Of a DNA stretch of 64,000 bases, positions 12,540 to 38,100 are shown piece after piece (position 1 is the stretch's first letter; the number at the start of each line of letters is the position of its first letter). The stretch spans positions 16,757,201 through 16,821,200 of the forward strand of contig OX463835.1 of the NCBI GenBank assembly GCA_949825045.1, in the 5' to 3' direction. The position numbers and the translations under genes are program-made. This stretch comes from Argyresthia goedartella. Its lineage: Eukaryota > Arthropoda > Insecta > Lepidoptera > Argyresthiidae. Under the pieces are notes generated by a model. The model had not been told where the DNA came from. It ran no database searches and saw only the letters and a program-made list of their open reading frames with translations.

Positions 12540-14080
12540 ATTATACGATGTAAAATCAGCTGTTCTTTAAGTAGACGTCAAAAAGTGTATTTTCCGAAAA
12601 ATGCTCCGTTGAACATTCAAGCACTGAGGCAGCGTTGTGGCATTCTAGTATAAGTTTGGATTTTGTCAACGGTCTTTTTAGTGAGCTTAGTAGGGCTGCG
12701 CAGTCCGTTTTAAAGGTAATGTCGTTCCCCTCTGCACCATTTGTCAAGTGCATAGCCCCGTGTAGGAGACTCAGTGTTTCAGCTTGAAACACTGTTGTCT
12801 CCTTTCAGAAGCTTAGGGAAAGTTTAATGTCAAGCTCCGGCCAGAAAAGACCTCCGCCAGTGTTCCTGCTTTTCTTTGAGCCATCACTGTATATTGTTAT
12901 GCTTTTATGATTTGGTGTTGTTGGTGTTTCCAAGCCCTTGGCTGTAATTTCATATTTCCTACTGAATAGGAATTCTGTTTTTATGCGAACAATTCCAATA
13001 ATAGCGTCCGGCACTTCCCCGAAAGCCTTTTCTAGGATTTTGCAGTGTCCTTTATCTGTTATTTGTCCTTTCCATTCTCCGGTTCTGTATAGCTGCCGAT
13101 TTGGTCTCCTGCTGTACGAATAGGTCCAATGGTGGTATGCCTAGCATGATTTCTAGTGCCGCTGATGGCGTTGACCTCATGCAGCCTGTCATGGCTACAC
13201 ATGCCATTCTCTGGAACTGCTGTAGTTGTGTTGTAGTTGTGCATTGTGTTGTTCGTTGCCACCATACCAGGGAGCCATATGTGACGATGGGTCTCACCAC
13301 CGCCATATACATCCATCGACATATTTTGGGCTGGAGTCCCCATCCGTTCCCTAACATCCTCCTACACTGGAAGAAGGATATGGTGGCTTTTTTTAATGTT
13401 GCTACCATGTGCTTGCTCCAACTTAATTCGAGGTCAAGCCATACACCTAGATATTTCTCGTCTTTTGATAGTGTTAGTGTTTTATTAAAGAGTTTGGGCA
13501 GCCTGTAACTGCCGTGGTTTTTATTTTTTTGTAAATATTACCATCTCAGTTTTGGCGGGGTTTACTGAGAGGTCGTTATTTTTGCACCATGTTTCTATGT
13601 ACCGTAGTGCTAATTGCATGCGATCAAATATCGTGTTCAGAAAAAGCCCGTTCACGTGTAATGTCACGTCATCGGCGTATGCTATTGAGTAGAATCCTCT
13701 AGTGTTCAGTTGTGTCACCAGATCGTTAGCTATTAGTGCCCACAGTAGTGGTGATAGTACACCCCCCTGTGGGCAGCCCTTGGCCACTTTGCACTTGATT
13801 TTATCGCTGATTTCCAGAGAAATTATTCTTGATTCCAGCATTTTTGTTATCCAGGTTATAATGTTAGGGTTGGTGCCTAGTCGCTCCAATCCAGTTCTGA
13901 TGCTACTGAAGTTTTTTTTATCAATAGCTCCTTCGATGTCTATAAAAAATGCCAGGCACGACTGTTGGCTTAGTATTGAGCTTTCTATTCTTCTGACCAC
14001 TGGGTGTAAGGCAGTCTCTGTGGATTTTCCCGCTTGGTACGCATGTTGGTTTGGGTGTACAGGGTTGGTTCCTCATGGGA
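12540..14080 (-). pseudogene. I/LOA-type LINE remnant: reverse transcriptase and RNase H
   Basis: Reading right to left: an RT start resembling YQAGKSTETALHPVVRRIE near 14060-13980, FFIDIEGAI, the GCPQGGVLSPLLW motif, catalytic YADD near 13675-13690, and the thumb region 'NPAKTEMVIF', then VRPIVTYGSLVWW (about 13300), and an RNase H fragment with IYSDGSKKSRNTGGG (about 12880) and FKTDCAALLSSL. Frames shift between segments and the 5' endonuclease part is missing. The RNase H domain points to the I/LOA group. Confidence 0.85.
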
Positions 14081-14583
14081 CCGTCCCTTATAAATCTATC
14101 ACACACTTTCTAACGTTTTCAGAATGAACGTTCGATGCCGAAAACTCGCCCGCCAGGCTATGGCCGCCGGCTGGTCCTGGGTAAGTACGTAACGTGGCTA
14201 CGTCATCCTCTGTTACAGACCGTAAAATGGGTTGAGTAGAAATACCGGGGTGAATAAGGCTTGCTCGAAGAGACAAACGAATACCCAAGGATTTATTCTC
14301 TTCCCTTTATACGGCCATAAAGCTCATGCATGTAACCTAACGCTAGATGGCGCTCGCAATCTAAACTCTACCTAACATTTTTTTATGGGGTAACATTGAA
14401 AATGTTAAATAGAAGTAAACTGTCATCTGTCACATTGCGATTATATGTTATGACGTCCAAAATACGTGAAAAATACCAAGATCCCATTGTTATTAGAGCA
14501 GAATCCACAGAAAATCGCCTTAACAGCTCAAAATTGCTTCGCTCGCACCCGGAGCCGCCGCAGCGCGGGATGCAACCGTCCCC
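14081..14583. other. Upstream flank of the BTBD10-like start
   Basis: No TATA box or initiator could be assigned with confidence. The last ~60 bp before the ATG are GC-rich with an out-of-frame ATG at 14570. A - strand frame at 14088-14288 has no recognisable domain. Confidence 0.4.
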
Positions 14584-28357
<13,774 letters not shown>

Positions 28358-28392
28358 GGGCGCGCACGCGCGGCGCTGACGCGGCTGCTGTG

Positions 28393-28501
28393 CTGGTACG
28401 TCACACAGTGACGTCACAAGGTGGTGCGTCACACAGTGACGTCACAAGGTGGTGCGTCACACAGTGACGTCACAACGTGGTGCGTCACACAGCGACATCA
28501 C
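28393..28501 (+). repeat. 28-bp tandem repeat with CRE palindromes
   Basis: Four units of exactly 28 bp, starting 36 bp after the BTBD10-like stop codon. Units 1-3 carry the perfect palindrome TGACGTCA at 28409, 28437 and 28465; the fourth, at 28493, is degenerate (CGACATCA). TGACGTCA is the consensus cAMP-response element bound by CREB/ATF factors; use here is unproven. Confidence 0.9.
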
Positions 28502-28566
28502 CAACTGTCTACTTCAGGTCACCGAATGAGGTCATACCCAACTGTTGCTGTCTTCAGGTGTGAGAC

Positions 28567-28660
28567 GTTGTTGTTCCAGGTTCCCACGACACAGGGCGTC
28601 CTAGTGTGGGACCAGAAGCAACGTATGTGCCTGTATATAAATGTTTGTTTTATGCTTATG
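28567..28660 (+). mobile_element. SINE family 1, 5'-truncated
   Basis: Body only: 'ggttcccacgacacagggcg', 'cctagtgtgggaccagaagc', 'atgtgcctgtatataaatgt'. Within the presumed 3' UTR of the BTBD10-like gene. Confidence 0.75.
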
Positions 28661-31480
28661 TTCACTCTGTGGTACGTCACGTCCATGCGTGACATCATAC
28701 CTTACGTTACACTATCAAGAGAATCGAGACTCTTTTGAGACTGCGATTTCGACCGTTTGTATAAGACGTTAGCACCTGTCATGTACGTCGATCTGTCAAT
28801 GTCGGTGATTTTATCAGACAAATATGTATTTTTCACTTCTCTAGTACACTATTCGGTCGGCCGCTGGGCCCAAAATCTACAAAAAAACAGCTGCCTTAGT
28901 ATAAAATAAATTATACACTCCAAACAATAACAAGATTTCGTCACTGTTGAGCAGTTAACCCAAAATTACGCATAGCCTTTCCGGTTGATTATAGTGAATA
29001 AGGTGTGTTTTATTATCCAATGTAAACTTTGACAAAATTTCAAGATATATCTTTTTTCGTAAGTGTTTTTGTGTTTATGCATGCTGAAGAACAAGTAACG
29101 CCAATCCAATTTGTATACTGTACTGCCATAAAAAATGCCTTACACCTAACATGCGATTTATTATAAAGCTCCTTCTAGAGATAAACTACGATAAAATGGC
29201 GTGGTCTTCCACATGTCGCTATGGTACGCTGTCACGCTCACTCGTGTGGTAAGAACGCTCGCTATCTCGCAGGTGACATCTGAAGGGATCTGCCGGGTTA
29301 TCTCTACATAAAATTAAAAGTCAAACAGTTTTCACTCCCACATGTGTTAAATGTTCACCAAATTTATTGCTCCCATGTAGACAGAATAGTATTTATTGAT
29401 GTAGGTCACTCACTTTCTGTCTGAATAGGTACTAAAGTTAGGTTTGTTAGGTCAAAACTTTATAATACGACCTGGAGCTGAACCGATGTGGAGCGAAGCG
29501 CATAAAATTTTGGTGAACATTTAGTAAATTTCGAATGTATATTTTTTTTTTAAATAACTTTTTACTCAAACTTTTGTTCTTTTAATTTTGGTAAATTAAA
29601 AGAACAAAAGTAGAGCCACAGACAGAATAGTAGACGAATGAACAGAGAAGAACAACAGCTGCTCAAATTAAGTGCCGCACAAGTCATACACGCGCCCTCA
29701 TCTCCCGGGCGAGAGACAGGGACAACAAGTATTTGAGTGGTCTGTTGTGCGACGGCCAAGGTCTACTACTGTCAGCGAGACATCAAACTTTACATTTTCA
29801 ACGGCAAACCGCCCTTATTACCATGTAAAATTGAGATGATATCTCAATTACAAGCTTGATGTTCCGCTGATAATATGGTGTTTTTTTTTTAAAGAATGTT
29901 GGTATTTTGTCCCTGCTGTATAAATTGATATGCCTTCATGCCTGTTTTATTTTATTGTGTTACTTAGACCGAACTGAGAAAATTGTTAAAATGTCCTGAT
30001 AGTTTGAGAACAAAGACATAATTTAAGTTCGATATTATATAAAAAACACTTTGTTATTTAAAAATGTAATCTCAAAATGAAAAATTGTAAAAAAAAATGT
30101 TAAATATACCTGCGCATTTTGTATGTAAGTAGAATGTAACTATTTTCTTAGGAGAATTTGAGGCTTAACACATTGCGAATACGAAACACTTTTGTATATG
30201 TAGTGCATTTTGTCTATGCTCAAAATTTTCTTCATAAGATCTGTATTCAGTTTTTAGCTGCATTGACAAGTGTTTCCTGAAAATGTGCACAAAGAAATAT
30301 AGAGACCATATAAAACTGCTTTCAAACATTTGTAATTATTTATATAATAATAACAAAAAATTATGTTATATACAAAAATGTATTCCAATAATATCCATGT
30401 GTTCGTTTTGTAACCAAACAGGCGTAAATAAAACTTACATATCGTAATATTAATTTATTTTATTTTTAATACTGAAACAGGGAAGTTCCACACTTATGGC
30501 CTGTTCCACAAGTCACGTTGCACGGCAAACGTCAATTTTCTTAGCGTCGTAAGTTATTTTTTTTATTTCAGGCCAAAGATGTAAACAAAGGTGTTATTAT
30601 ATAGAAAATTATTATTATATCGATGGTTACGATTATTGTGAAAAAAATTAGTTACAATTTATTTTTATCTTTGTTTTAAAACTTCTGAAACAACATAGTC
30701 AGACAGATTTGTAAAGTAATTTTTTAAAGGAAAAGAGTTCTTTCCGGCCCTTAAATATATGGTTCTTGCAACACTAAATAGGTTCTTGAGGAGAGGACCT
30801 TTTTATCATTTTTTTTGGAACTTATAGGAATCTGCCAAAGCCAAAAAAGTCACGCGGACGCAGTTTTTGCAATCTGATCTGGCCGTCATTCCGCTTTTCG
30901 GCATCTGTCTGAAGTCTTAATTTTTTATGCGGCTTTAACCATCAGCTAGATATTTTTTCACAGAAGGTTTATAACGTCGACAATGATAGGTTCGAAGGAA
31001 CGGTAGGCGAATTCGAACCCCGCCCAGGACATACATTTGTGTGGTGAGCACACTCTTGTTTGCCTTGTTTCTGAAAAATAACAATGACAAAAATATTTTC
31101 GATAACTGGAATGTCATTTTGACAGTAACATTTCTTTGTTAACTTTGGCCTGAAATTAAAAATTCCACTTCAGCGAGTGACATGTTAGCGGAGTGAGGCT
31201 AGGGGGCAGACCAGACAACCAGACAAATCATGTCTTAACGTACAAAATTTACGTTTTGATGACATTACATAAATTGTGAAAAAGGCCGACAGCATAGACA
31301 AACAAAAATATATTGCAACGTTAACAAAATATTCGGCATGTACCATAAATCATAAGGATTAAGATCATACTGCAAATGTGTAAAAGGTACTGTACCACAT
31401 CATACACTAACTTTTGCGACTTGTAGTACTATTAAGTATTCTGAGTTTGTAGTTATAAAACCTAATGCAGGTACAGATAT

Positions 31481-31602
31481 CAAAAGGTTTCTTGGCGCCT
31501 GAGCGAAGCCACCATCTCGCTCTCGCCCATCTATACGTCTCTCTTGTTCCCAGGCACCGCTACCCCCTCCGGGCGGCGCTCAAGCGCCATGAAACTTGGA
31601 GT
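31481..31602. mobile_element. 120-bp MITE (GGTTTCTTGGCGC ends)
   Basis: Ends 'ggtttcttggcgcctgagcg' and the complement of 'cgctcaagcgccatgaaact'. A second copy in inverse orientation lies at 63369-63485. Confidence 0.75.
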
Positions 31603-31728
31603 CAGGTATATCAATAATAAAATCAATGCTTAATAGAATTTCTGTTCATGGATAAGTTACCTGGAGTTCGTTAGAGTTGATGAAGATGATCCATTGCCCA
31701 ATGTAGGCAGGTCGGGGAATAATTCCAT

Positions 31729-31860
31729 CGTATACCTCGCGCCACGAGTTATGAGCGGTGACCTTGAATGCGCAGTAGTCACTTTTCAATACCTGTGCAT
31801 ATGCGCAGTAATTCCCGCCAATGTCGCCCAGCGCTCTTAATTCGTGGCGCGAGGTATACG
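31729..31860. mobile_element. 132-bp inverted-repeat element
   Basis: CGTATACCTCGCGCCACGA at 31729-31747 and its exact complement at 31842-31860 (19 bp). Located between the two genes, about 85 bp past the ACE-like stop codon. Confidence 0.8.
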
Positions 31861-31944
31861 CTCAACTTTCGGAGAAGACTCCTGACATTTTCGGGAATCA
31901 ACAAACGAGGGGACAGCAAATTCTAAATCACCTCGTTTAGAACA

Positions 31945-32125
31945 CTAGACTGCTAAAAGCAACCAAGCCACAGCAACCATGGTCACGGCGTCCCCACTCA
32001 TGACCACTTCCCCCGCGCCCCTCTGAGGCGCAAACAGTCCAATATCTTGATAGTTGGAGCTCCAGCCGATGAGCTGCTCATCACGATTCTGCACACGAAG
32101 CCAGAGTTCCAAGGGACGGAAGTAC
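31945..32125 (-). CDS. ACE: ACE-like exon O (stop codon, hydrophobic tail)
   Basis: Acceptor tctcag|G. Encodes [20 protein letters not shown] then [20 protein letters not shown] and a terminal hydrophobic run [13 protein letters not shown] before TAG (complement of 31945-31947). The start matches YF.PL..WL...N....GW of ACE. The tail, with Ser-Gly-Asp just before it and no cytoplasmic residues after it, looks like a GPI-attachment signal rather than a standard transmembrane anchor. Confidence 0.93.
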
Positions 32126-35100
32126 CTGAGAAAATAGAAATAACTAAGGTATAGCCGTATTTTTTTAGGTCGATGTGAAGCTGACAGCGGACTTTTCAAA
32201 TGGGCAGTATTTAAACGTATGACTGTAAATATGGTTTTTGCTGGGCAAAAATACTGGTTTTGCCTTACTGAATTACTGTTTTTTAGCCTGCATAGTGTCC
32301 CACTGCTGGGCTGAGGCCTCCCCTATCTCAGACCATTCCTCCCTGTGCTGTGCTGCCTCCACTCAGTCCGGCAAAAACCTGTCCAGGTCGTCCCGCTATC
32401 GACGCCTCGGCCTGCCACCACCGAATGGGTGCCCACTGATGGGCATCGGAATAGAATTATTCATAATTCATAATTCTTTATTGCACACACATATTCAATT
32501 TAAAAGGTTACATTAGGAGAAATCATATGTACAAAGGCGAGCTTATCTCTAAAAAGAGATTTCTTCCAGCAAACCAAGGCATGAAAGGGAAATGTATCAT
32601 GAAAGGGTAGGCAGTGTACAATATCTAATTTATACTAAAATACATATAATATAAAATACGGAAAATAAAATACTTATATACCAGACTACTAAATACAATA
32701 CATACATATACCTGCAAATATAGTTTATATATTATAATGATATACCTACATACTATAACTCTCACGAAAGAGAGAGGAAGTGCTCTTTTACCCGGTTTTT
32801 GAAAGAGACAATAGTGGGAATGTCTCTGACCGGACCGCCTGCAGCCTGAATGAGTGCTCATATGCCGAGGTGTTAAGCCTTGGAGTGGCTTAGAGTGAGA
32901 CCGTGTGAGATCTCCGGTGCCGATCTCCTGAAAAGAGATACTCAAAGCGTTCTCGAAGGTAGCTGGGGTAGCGCGGGTTTTTCAATATATTGAAAAGATA
33001 AGAGAGAATATGAGTGTCTCGGCGACGACGAATTGGAAGCCACCCCAACTCTTTGCGATATTGAGAAACATGGTCGAATTTGCGCAACCCGAAGATAAAC
33101 CGAATCCCAAGATTCTGAAGTCGTTCGAGTTTGTTCAGTAGATCTTCGTTCGCGCTCGCCCAACAGACATCGGCGTAGTCGATTAGCGGCAGAAGAAGGG
33201 ACTGAGCAAGGGTGATTTTGGTCTGCCGCGGCAAGAAGTACTGCAAACGCCTGAGGGAGTGAAGACGCAAAGACCCGTCTGCTGACCTCGCTGACATGTG
33301 GAGACCAAGACAGCAGGTTGTCAAAAATAACCCCAAGGTTTTTCGCCTGATCTGTATACTCTATTGTGATGCCATTATACAGGGTGGCTCATTCAAATCG
33401 GTCAGTATGGGAAAGTCTGAAACTATAAGACATACGAAGATTTGTTCTTAGGAACCATGTCACCGATCTTGATAAAAAGAAAAACTGCATTCATACATTT
33501 GAAAAAAAAGTGTACCCAGCTGGGCAATCGAACCCGGTTGTTTTGAAAAAAAAACTTACAGTTTTTCTGTTTAAATAACGATTGTGAAGGTCTTAAGCAG
33601 CAAATGTCTCTATGAAACACGATGTCTAAAATGAATAAAATGCATTGTTTTTACATAAGTACTTTAATTTATCATAGTAGGTGTTCGAAGTGACCACCGT
33701 CTTTTTCAATACAATATTCAACACGTTTAAGTAACGATCTTACTATGGCATTTTGTATCTTCATGTGGTGAATTTGCGTTAAAATGGACTCTATGGCTGC
33801 TTTTAGGTCTTCAACGGTGTCATAGCTTGTTTTGTACACTTCATCCTTAACGTAACCCCAGGAGTTAAATCGGGCGACCTCGCGGGCCATTTGATAGGGC
33901 CGTTCGTGCCAATCCATTTTCGCGGAAAGTTTTCATTTAAAAAGTCTTTTGCTATGCGACTATTGTGCGCTGGTGCTCCGTCCTGTTGAAAATAAACTTG
34001 TTCTCTTACTTCTGCTGGCATTTCTCCTACGGCCCCTAAAAGATCTTCTAAGATTGCAAGGTACTTGAATCGGTCCAAATGTCCATCATAAATTTTAAAC
34101 AGGAGTACCTTATTGTGAAGTAGGCCGACCCAGCAGTTAAACGAGAATCTAACTTGACGGCGTCCTTCGTGTATTCTTAAGGGATTTTCTCGACTCCAAT
34201 AGTGACGATTTTTACGATTGTACATTCCATTGTTGGAAAATTGAGTTTCATTTCAAAAAATGTCTGTCTAGACCCATTGTTTCTTTTATCCAATTGCAAA
34301 ATTCCAGCCGTCTAATATCATCTACTGCATGTAAGGCCTGCACCCAATGTCCATTCTTGTAGCACTTGTATTTGTATTTCTTTAGGGTTCTTTGAATAGT
34401 CGGACGTGAAATTTCAGGAATATCACGACTTACATTACGGGTGGAGGCATCTGGTGTTGCTTCAAAATAGGTTAAAATATTCATTTCCATGTTTTCATCA
34501 CATTTTCTTGGTTTTACTTTTTTTGGCTTTTTAAAACTTCCATGGGTCTTCAAATTGTGAACAATTTTGATGAATATCTTACGTGTAGGTAAAATACGTG
34601 CTGGATATTTGATATGGTACCAATGTAGTGCACGGGAGCAATTTCTGTCGTTTTTAAAGTAGGCTTCCAATAAATCAAAGTGCTCGGAGTTTGTAAAACG
34701 CATTTTCCCAACCACACAGCGATAAACACAAAAATACCGAAGCATTAATTTTCAGTTCCCGCCAAAATATTTGACACTCGAGTTTTCTTTTTTTTCTTTT
34801 TTTATTGCTATTCGGCCAGTCACACCTAGACGTTCCACTTTCAAATGAGGTTTGACATGTCTGCAATATCTACACACTTACTTTAAGTGGGCTTTTCAAT
34901 TGATTGTTAGTGTTTAATTGATAAAGAGATAATAATATGACTGTAGATAACAAAACTTCCTTAAAGGTTTAATGCAATGTCAATGCCATATGATATGTTA
35001 AACGGTGTATGTAACAAGTAGAGAGGTACAAACAACCATAAACACAATTTTACATGCCTGAACTTGTTGAATATTGTAACGGTGGTGGTCACTTCGAACA

Positions 35101-38100
35101 CCTACTATGATAAATTAAAGTATGTAAAAACAATGCATTTTATTCATTTTAGACATCGTGTTTCATAGAGACATTTGCTGCTTAAGACCTACACAATCGT
35201 TATTTAAACAGAAAAACTGTAAGTTTTTTTTCAAAACAACCGGGTTCGATTCCCCAGCTGGGTACACTTTTTTTTCAAATGTATGAATGCAGTTTTTCTT
35301 TTTATCAAGATCGGTGACATGGTTCCTAAGAACAAATCTTCGTATGTCTTATAGTTTCAGACTTTCCCATACTGACCGATTTGAATGAGCCACCCTGTAT
35401 AACACAGGAACAATATGTTTTTGTATCAAGGAAAGCGTGTGCCTGGTTCCTAAAAGCATGGCTTGTGATTTGGTCGGGTTTACCAACAGCCCGTATGATA
35501 AGGCCCAGTCTTTCACATTCTCGAGGTCAGCATTCAGTGCCTCCACGGTTGAGGCTACATCGCAGGGGCAAAAGTGGCGATAAATTTGGAGATCATCTGC
35601 GTACAGATGATACGAAGAAGAGATAACGTCGGAGATAGAGTTGATGAAGACTGAAAATAGAAGAGGAGAGAGAATACCACCTTGAGGTACTCCTGAGGAA
35701 AGATCACACCATTGAGTTTCAGTCTCTTCAGACTTAATGCGTTGCTGACGACCTCTCAGGTATGAGTGGAATCAGTTAGCAGCATGGACGGAGACATTCA
35801 GTGAGCTCAATATAGCGACCAGAATGTCAAAATCGACGCAGTTAAAGGCATTGCTGAAGTCAAGCAGGGCTAGGACCGTGACCAACTTCTGATCCATGGC
35901 TAGCTGTATGTCATCGCTGACTTTTAAGAGTGCTGTGGTAGTACTATGGCCCGGTCTGAACCCAGATTGGAAAGGATTGAGAAGTTTGATGAAAGGTAGG
36001 AAGAGAGTTGGGAGTGGACTATGGATTCAAGGACTTTGGAGAGAATGGGTAAGATAGATATGGGCCTATAATCTTTGAAGGAGGAGGGATTGGATTTTTT
36101 TGACAGTTGGATAACGAGTGCTTTCTTCCACAGGCTAGGAAAGGAGCTTACCGAGAGAGAGAAGTTGATGATGTGGGTAATTGGAGGAAGCAACTCCACA
36201 AGGACGCTGTGGATCATCTGATGGCTGACGTTGTCGCCACCAGCAGCTTTGGATGTGATAGCTAGCACTGCCTTTCTAACTGCACCGATTCCTACAAGCT
36301 TAAAGTTAAACGGTGAGGTGCAGACTGCAGCCCTCGACCGTAGGCAATGAAGGGTTGCCTCCTTAGTGGTAGGGTCCATCACGACGGGAGGAGAAGAAAA
36401 AAACTGGTTGAGACCGTTGAGATCGATATTACTTGAAGAAGATTCCTGGGACTTGCCAACACCAATGGTCTTAAGGAACTTCCATACCTGAGCTGGAGTG
36501 TACATCTCTATACGCTCATAGATGTGGCGTCGCTTGGCATCGCGGCACATGCGGTTGCACAGGTTACGGAGACGTTTAAAAGCTAGAAGATTGTCGTTGG
36601 TCGGGTCCCTCTTATATCGCCCTTTTGCACGGTTTCTTTTTGCCATTAAACGCTTGATGGCGTCGGTCAGCCACGGGGCAGGAAGATGTTTGACCCTGAC
36701 TTTTTTCATTGGTGCATGCTTGTCGAAGAGCCCAAGGACAATTGAGTTGAACTTCAGGATTTTGTCATCAACGGTCTCACAAGTCATGACAGGGTTCCAA
36801 TCAACAGATGAGGCATCGGATTTAAGGGAGTCGAGGTCCACACCTTTGAAGCTCCGAATATCCAGAAATTTGGCTTTGCGCTTAGGGGGCCTAACTCTGT
36901 ATGAAAGATAAACCAGGTCGTGATAAGAGAACGGAGCGGTAAGCTGACCATGAGAAACCACCTTGGCTGTGTTGGAGATGATCATGAGATCGAGTAGGGA
37001 GGGAGTACAATGTGGTTGAAAGTGAGTAGCGCCGACAGGAAGAATATGTAAGTTGAAGGAATTTACAATAGATTCAAGTTTGGTAGAGCGGGCGTTATTT
37101 TTAAGAAGACAGGTGTTAAAATCCCCGAGGATGAGAGTGTCACTATAGAGAGGGGTCAAGTCACATAGTAGCTTTTCAAAAGATTCAAAGTAATCGATGC
37201 GGAGTGAGGGGCTATAATAAACACCCAGAAGAATATTGTTGTGACGCAAGCTGACCTCAAGGAAGAGATGCTCAGCCGAACCAGAGTACAGGCTTGGCGA
37301 GTGGCTGATGACTTTACAATGAATGTCAGAACGTAAGTAGATTGCAACGCCGCCATCAGCTTTACCCGTCCTATCGTTGCGATAGAGCCTGAACCCTGGC
37401 AGAGAATACAAGGAGGAAGGAAGAGATGGTTTGAGAAAGGATTCTGAGACAAGAACTCCATGTATATTCTGATCGCTGAAAGCTTCAAGCTTCAAGCTTA
37501 CTGAATAGCGACAAAAAGCGCGACCAGAAATACTGGCTTCGTCTTGCAAAAATCCTGAATTGCACGACTAGAAATCTAAAATCAGCAATTTGAAATCCTT
37601 AATCCTTGAATTCGTGTAACATAAAATACAAAACGCCTGTCGGATTTTGTTGTTCTTACCAGTTTAACCTAACACGAAGGCTAAAGGGGGCTTCCCTTTG
37701 CTCACCTTTATCCTTCACCTACCCTGACCCACCAATTCGCCGAGACAGTCTTTATTTAGCCAATAAGCGGTGGCTCAAGCCTTAAGTAATTTAGTCGCGC
37801 AAATCAGTAATGTTTTCGCGCCATTCAGTTTTATTTTCGCTCATTTCAGGAAATTCCGCTGTTCATGGTCATTAGTTCAATAGTTTTTTATTCGGTCGTT
37901 TTATTATTCCTCTTTTGAAATCACTATTTTGTAGCGACAGCAAACGCAACAGAAAACTGTAATAAGTAATTATAAATAAACATCGACATTGACAAACTTC
38001 TAAGCTGTGATTTCGAAATCGAAAAATGGATGAAAATGAGGGGTGACAAACCAATGGCTAAAAGTGGAGCCTCTTTTTTTTCGGCTATCAACCACACCAT

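Larger units (their letters stand above)
28358..31944. other. Convergent intergenic region and 3' UTRs
   Basis: Both host genes end towards this interval. It holds the CRE repeat, a truncated SINE (28567-28660), MITEs at 31481-31602 and 31729-31860, and otherwise AT-rich sequence without coding potential. Candidate poly(A) signals are AATAAA at 28905-28910 and 30427-30432 for the + gene; on the - strand, AATAAA-type motifs lie near 30449-30466. These are pattern matches only. Confidence 0.5.
32455..37560 (-). mobile_element. CR1/Jockey-group LINE, interrupted by a mariner element
   Basis: From 37549 down to 35924 an open frame of 541 codons encodes an AP endonuclease ([21 protein letters not shown]) and the RT fingers ([16 protein letters not shown]). 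After a frameshift the RT continues ([35 protein letters not shown] near 35588-35610, [12 protein letters not shown]), then the mariner interrupts at 35397-33380, and the C-terminus resumes ([37 protein letters not shown]) to about 32890. The 3' end carries 'attcataattcat' repeats. One TGG codon of the RT is TGA. It lies between ACE-like exons O and N, same strand. Confidence 0.9.

Noticed and set aside
31650..31720. Additional exon downstream of the ACE-like gene (a - strand stretch ending in CAG|gtaact)
   Set aside because: Only a donor-like site and a short frame are visible; no acceptor in frame and no homology.
33672..34745. Domesticated transposase gene
   Set aside because: It has frameshifts and has lost the segment with the third catalytic residue, and it remains between intact inverted repeats.
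35924..37549. 541-codon frame as a host gene
   Set aside because: It contains LINE endonuclease and reverse-transcriptase motifs and continues, frameshifted, into more RT sequence.
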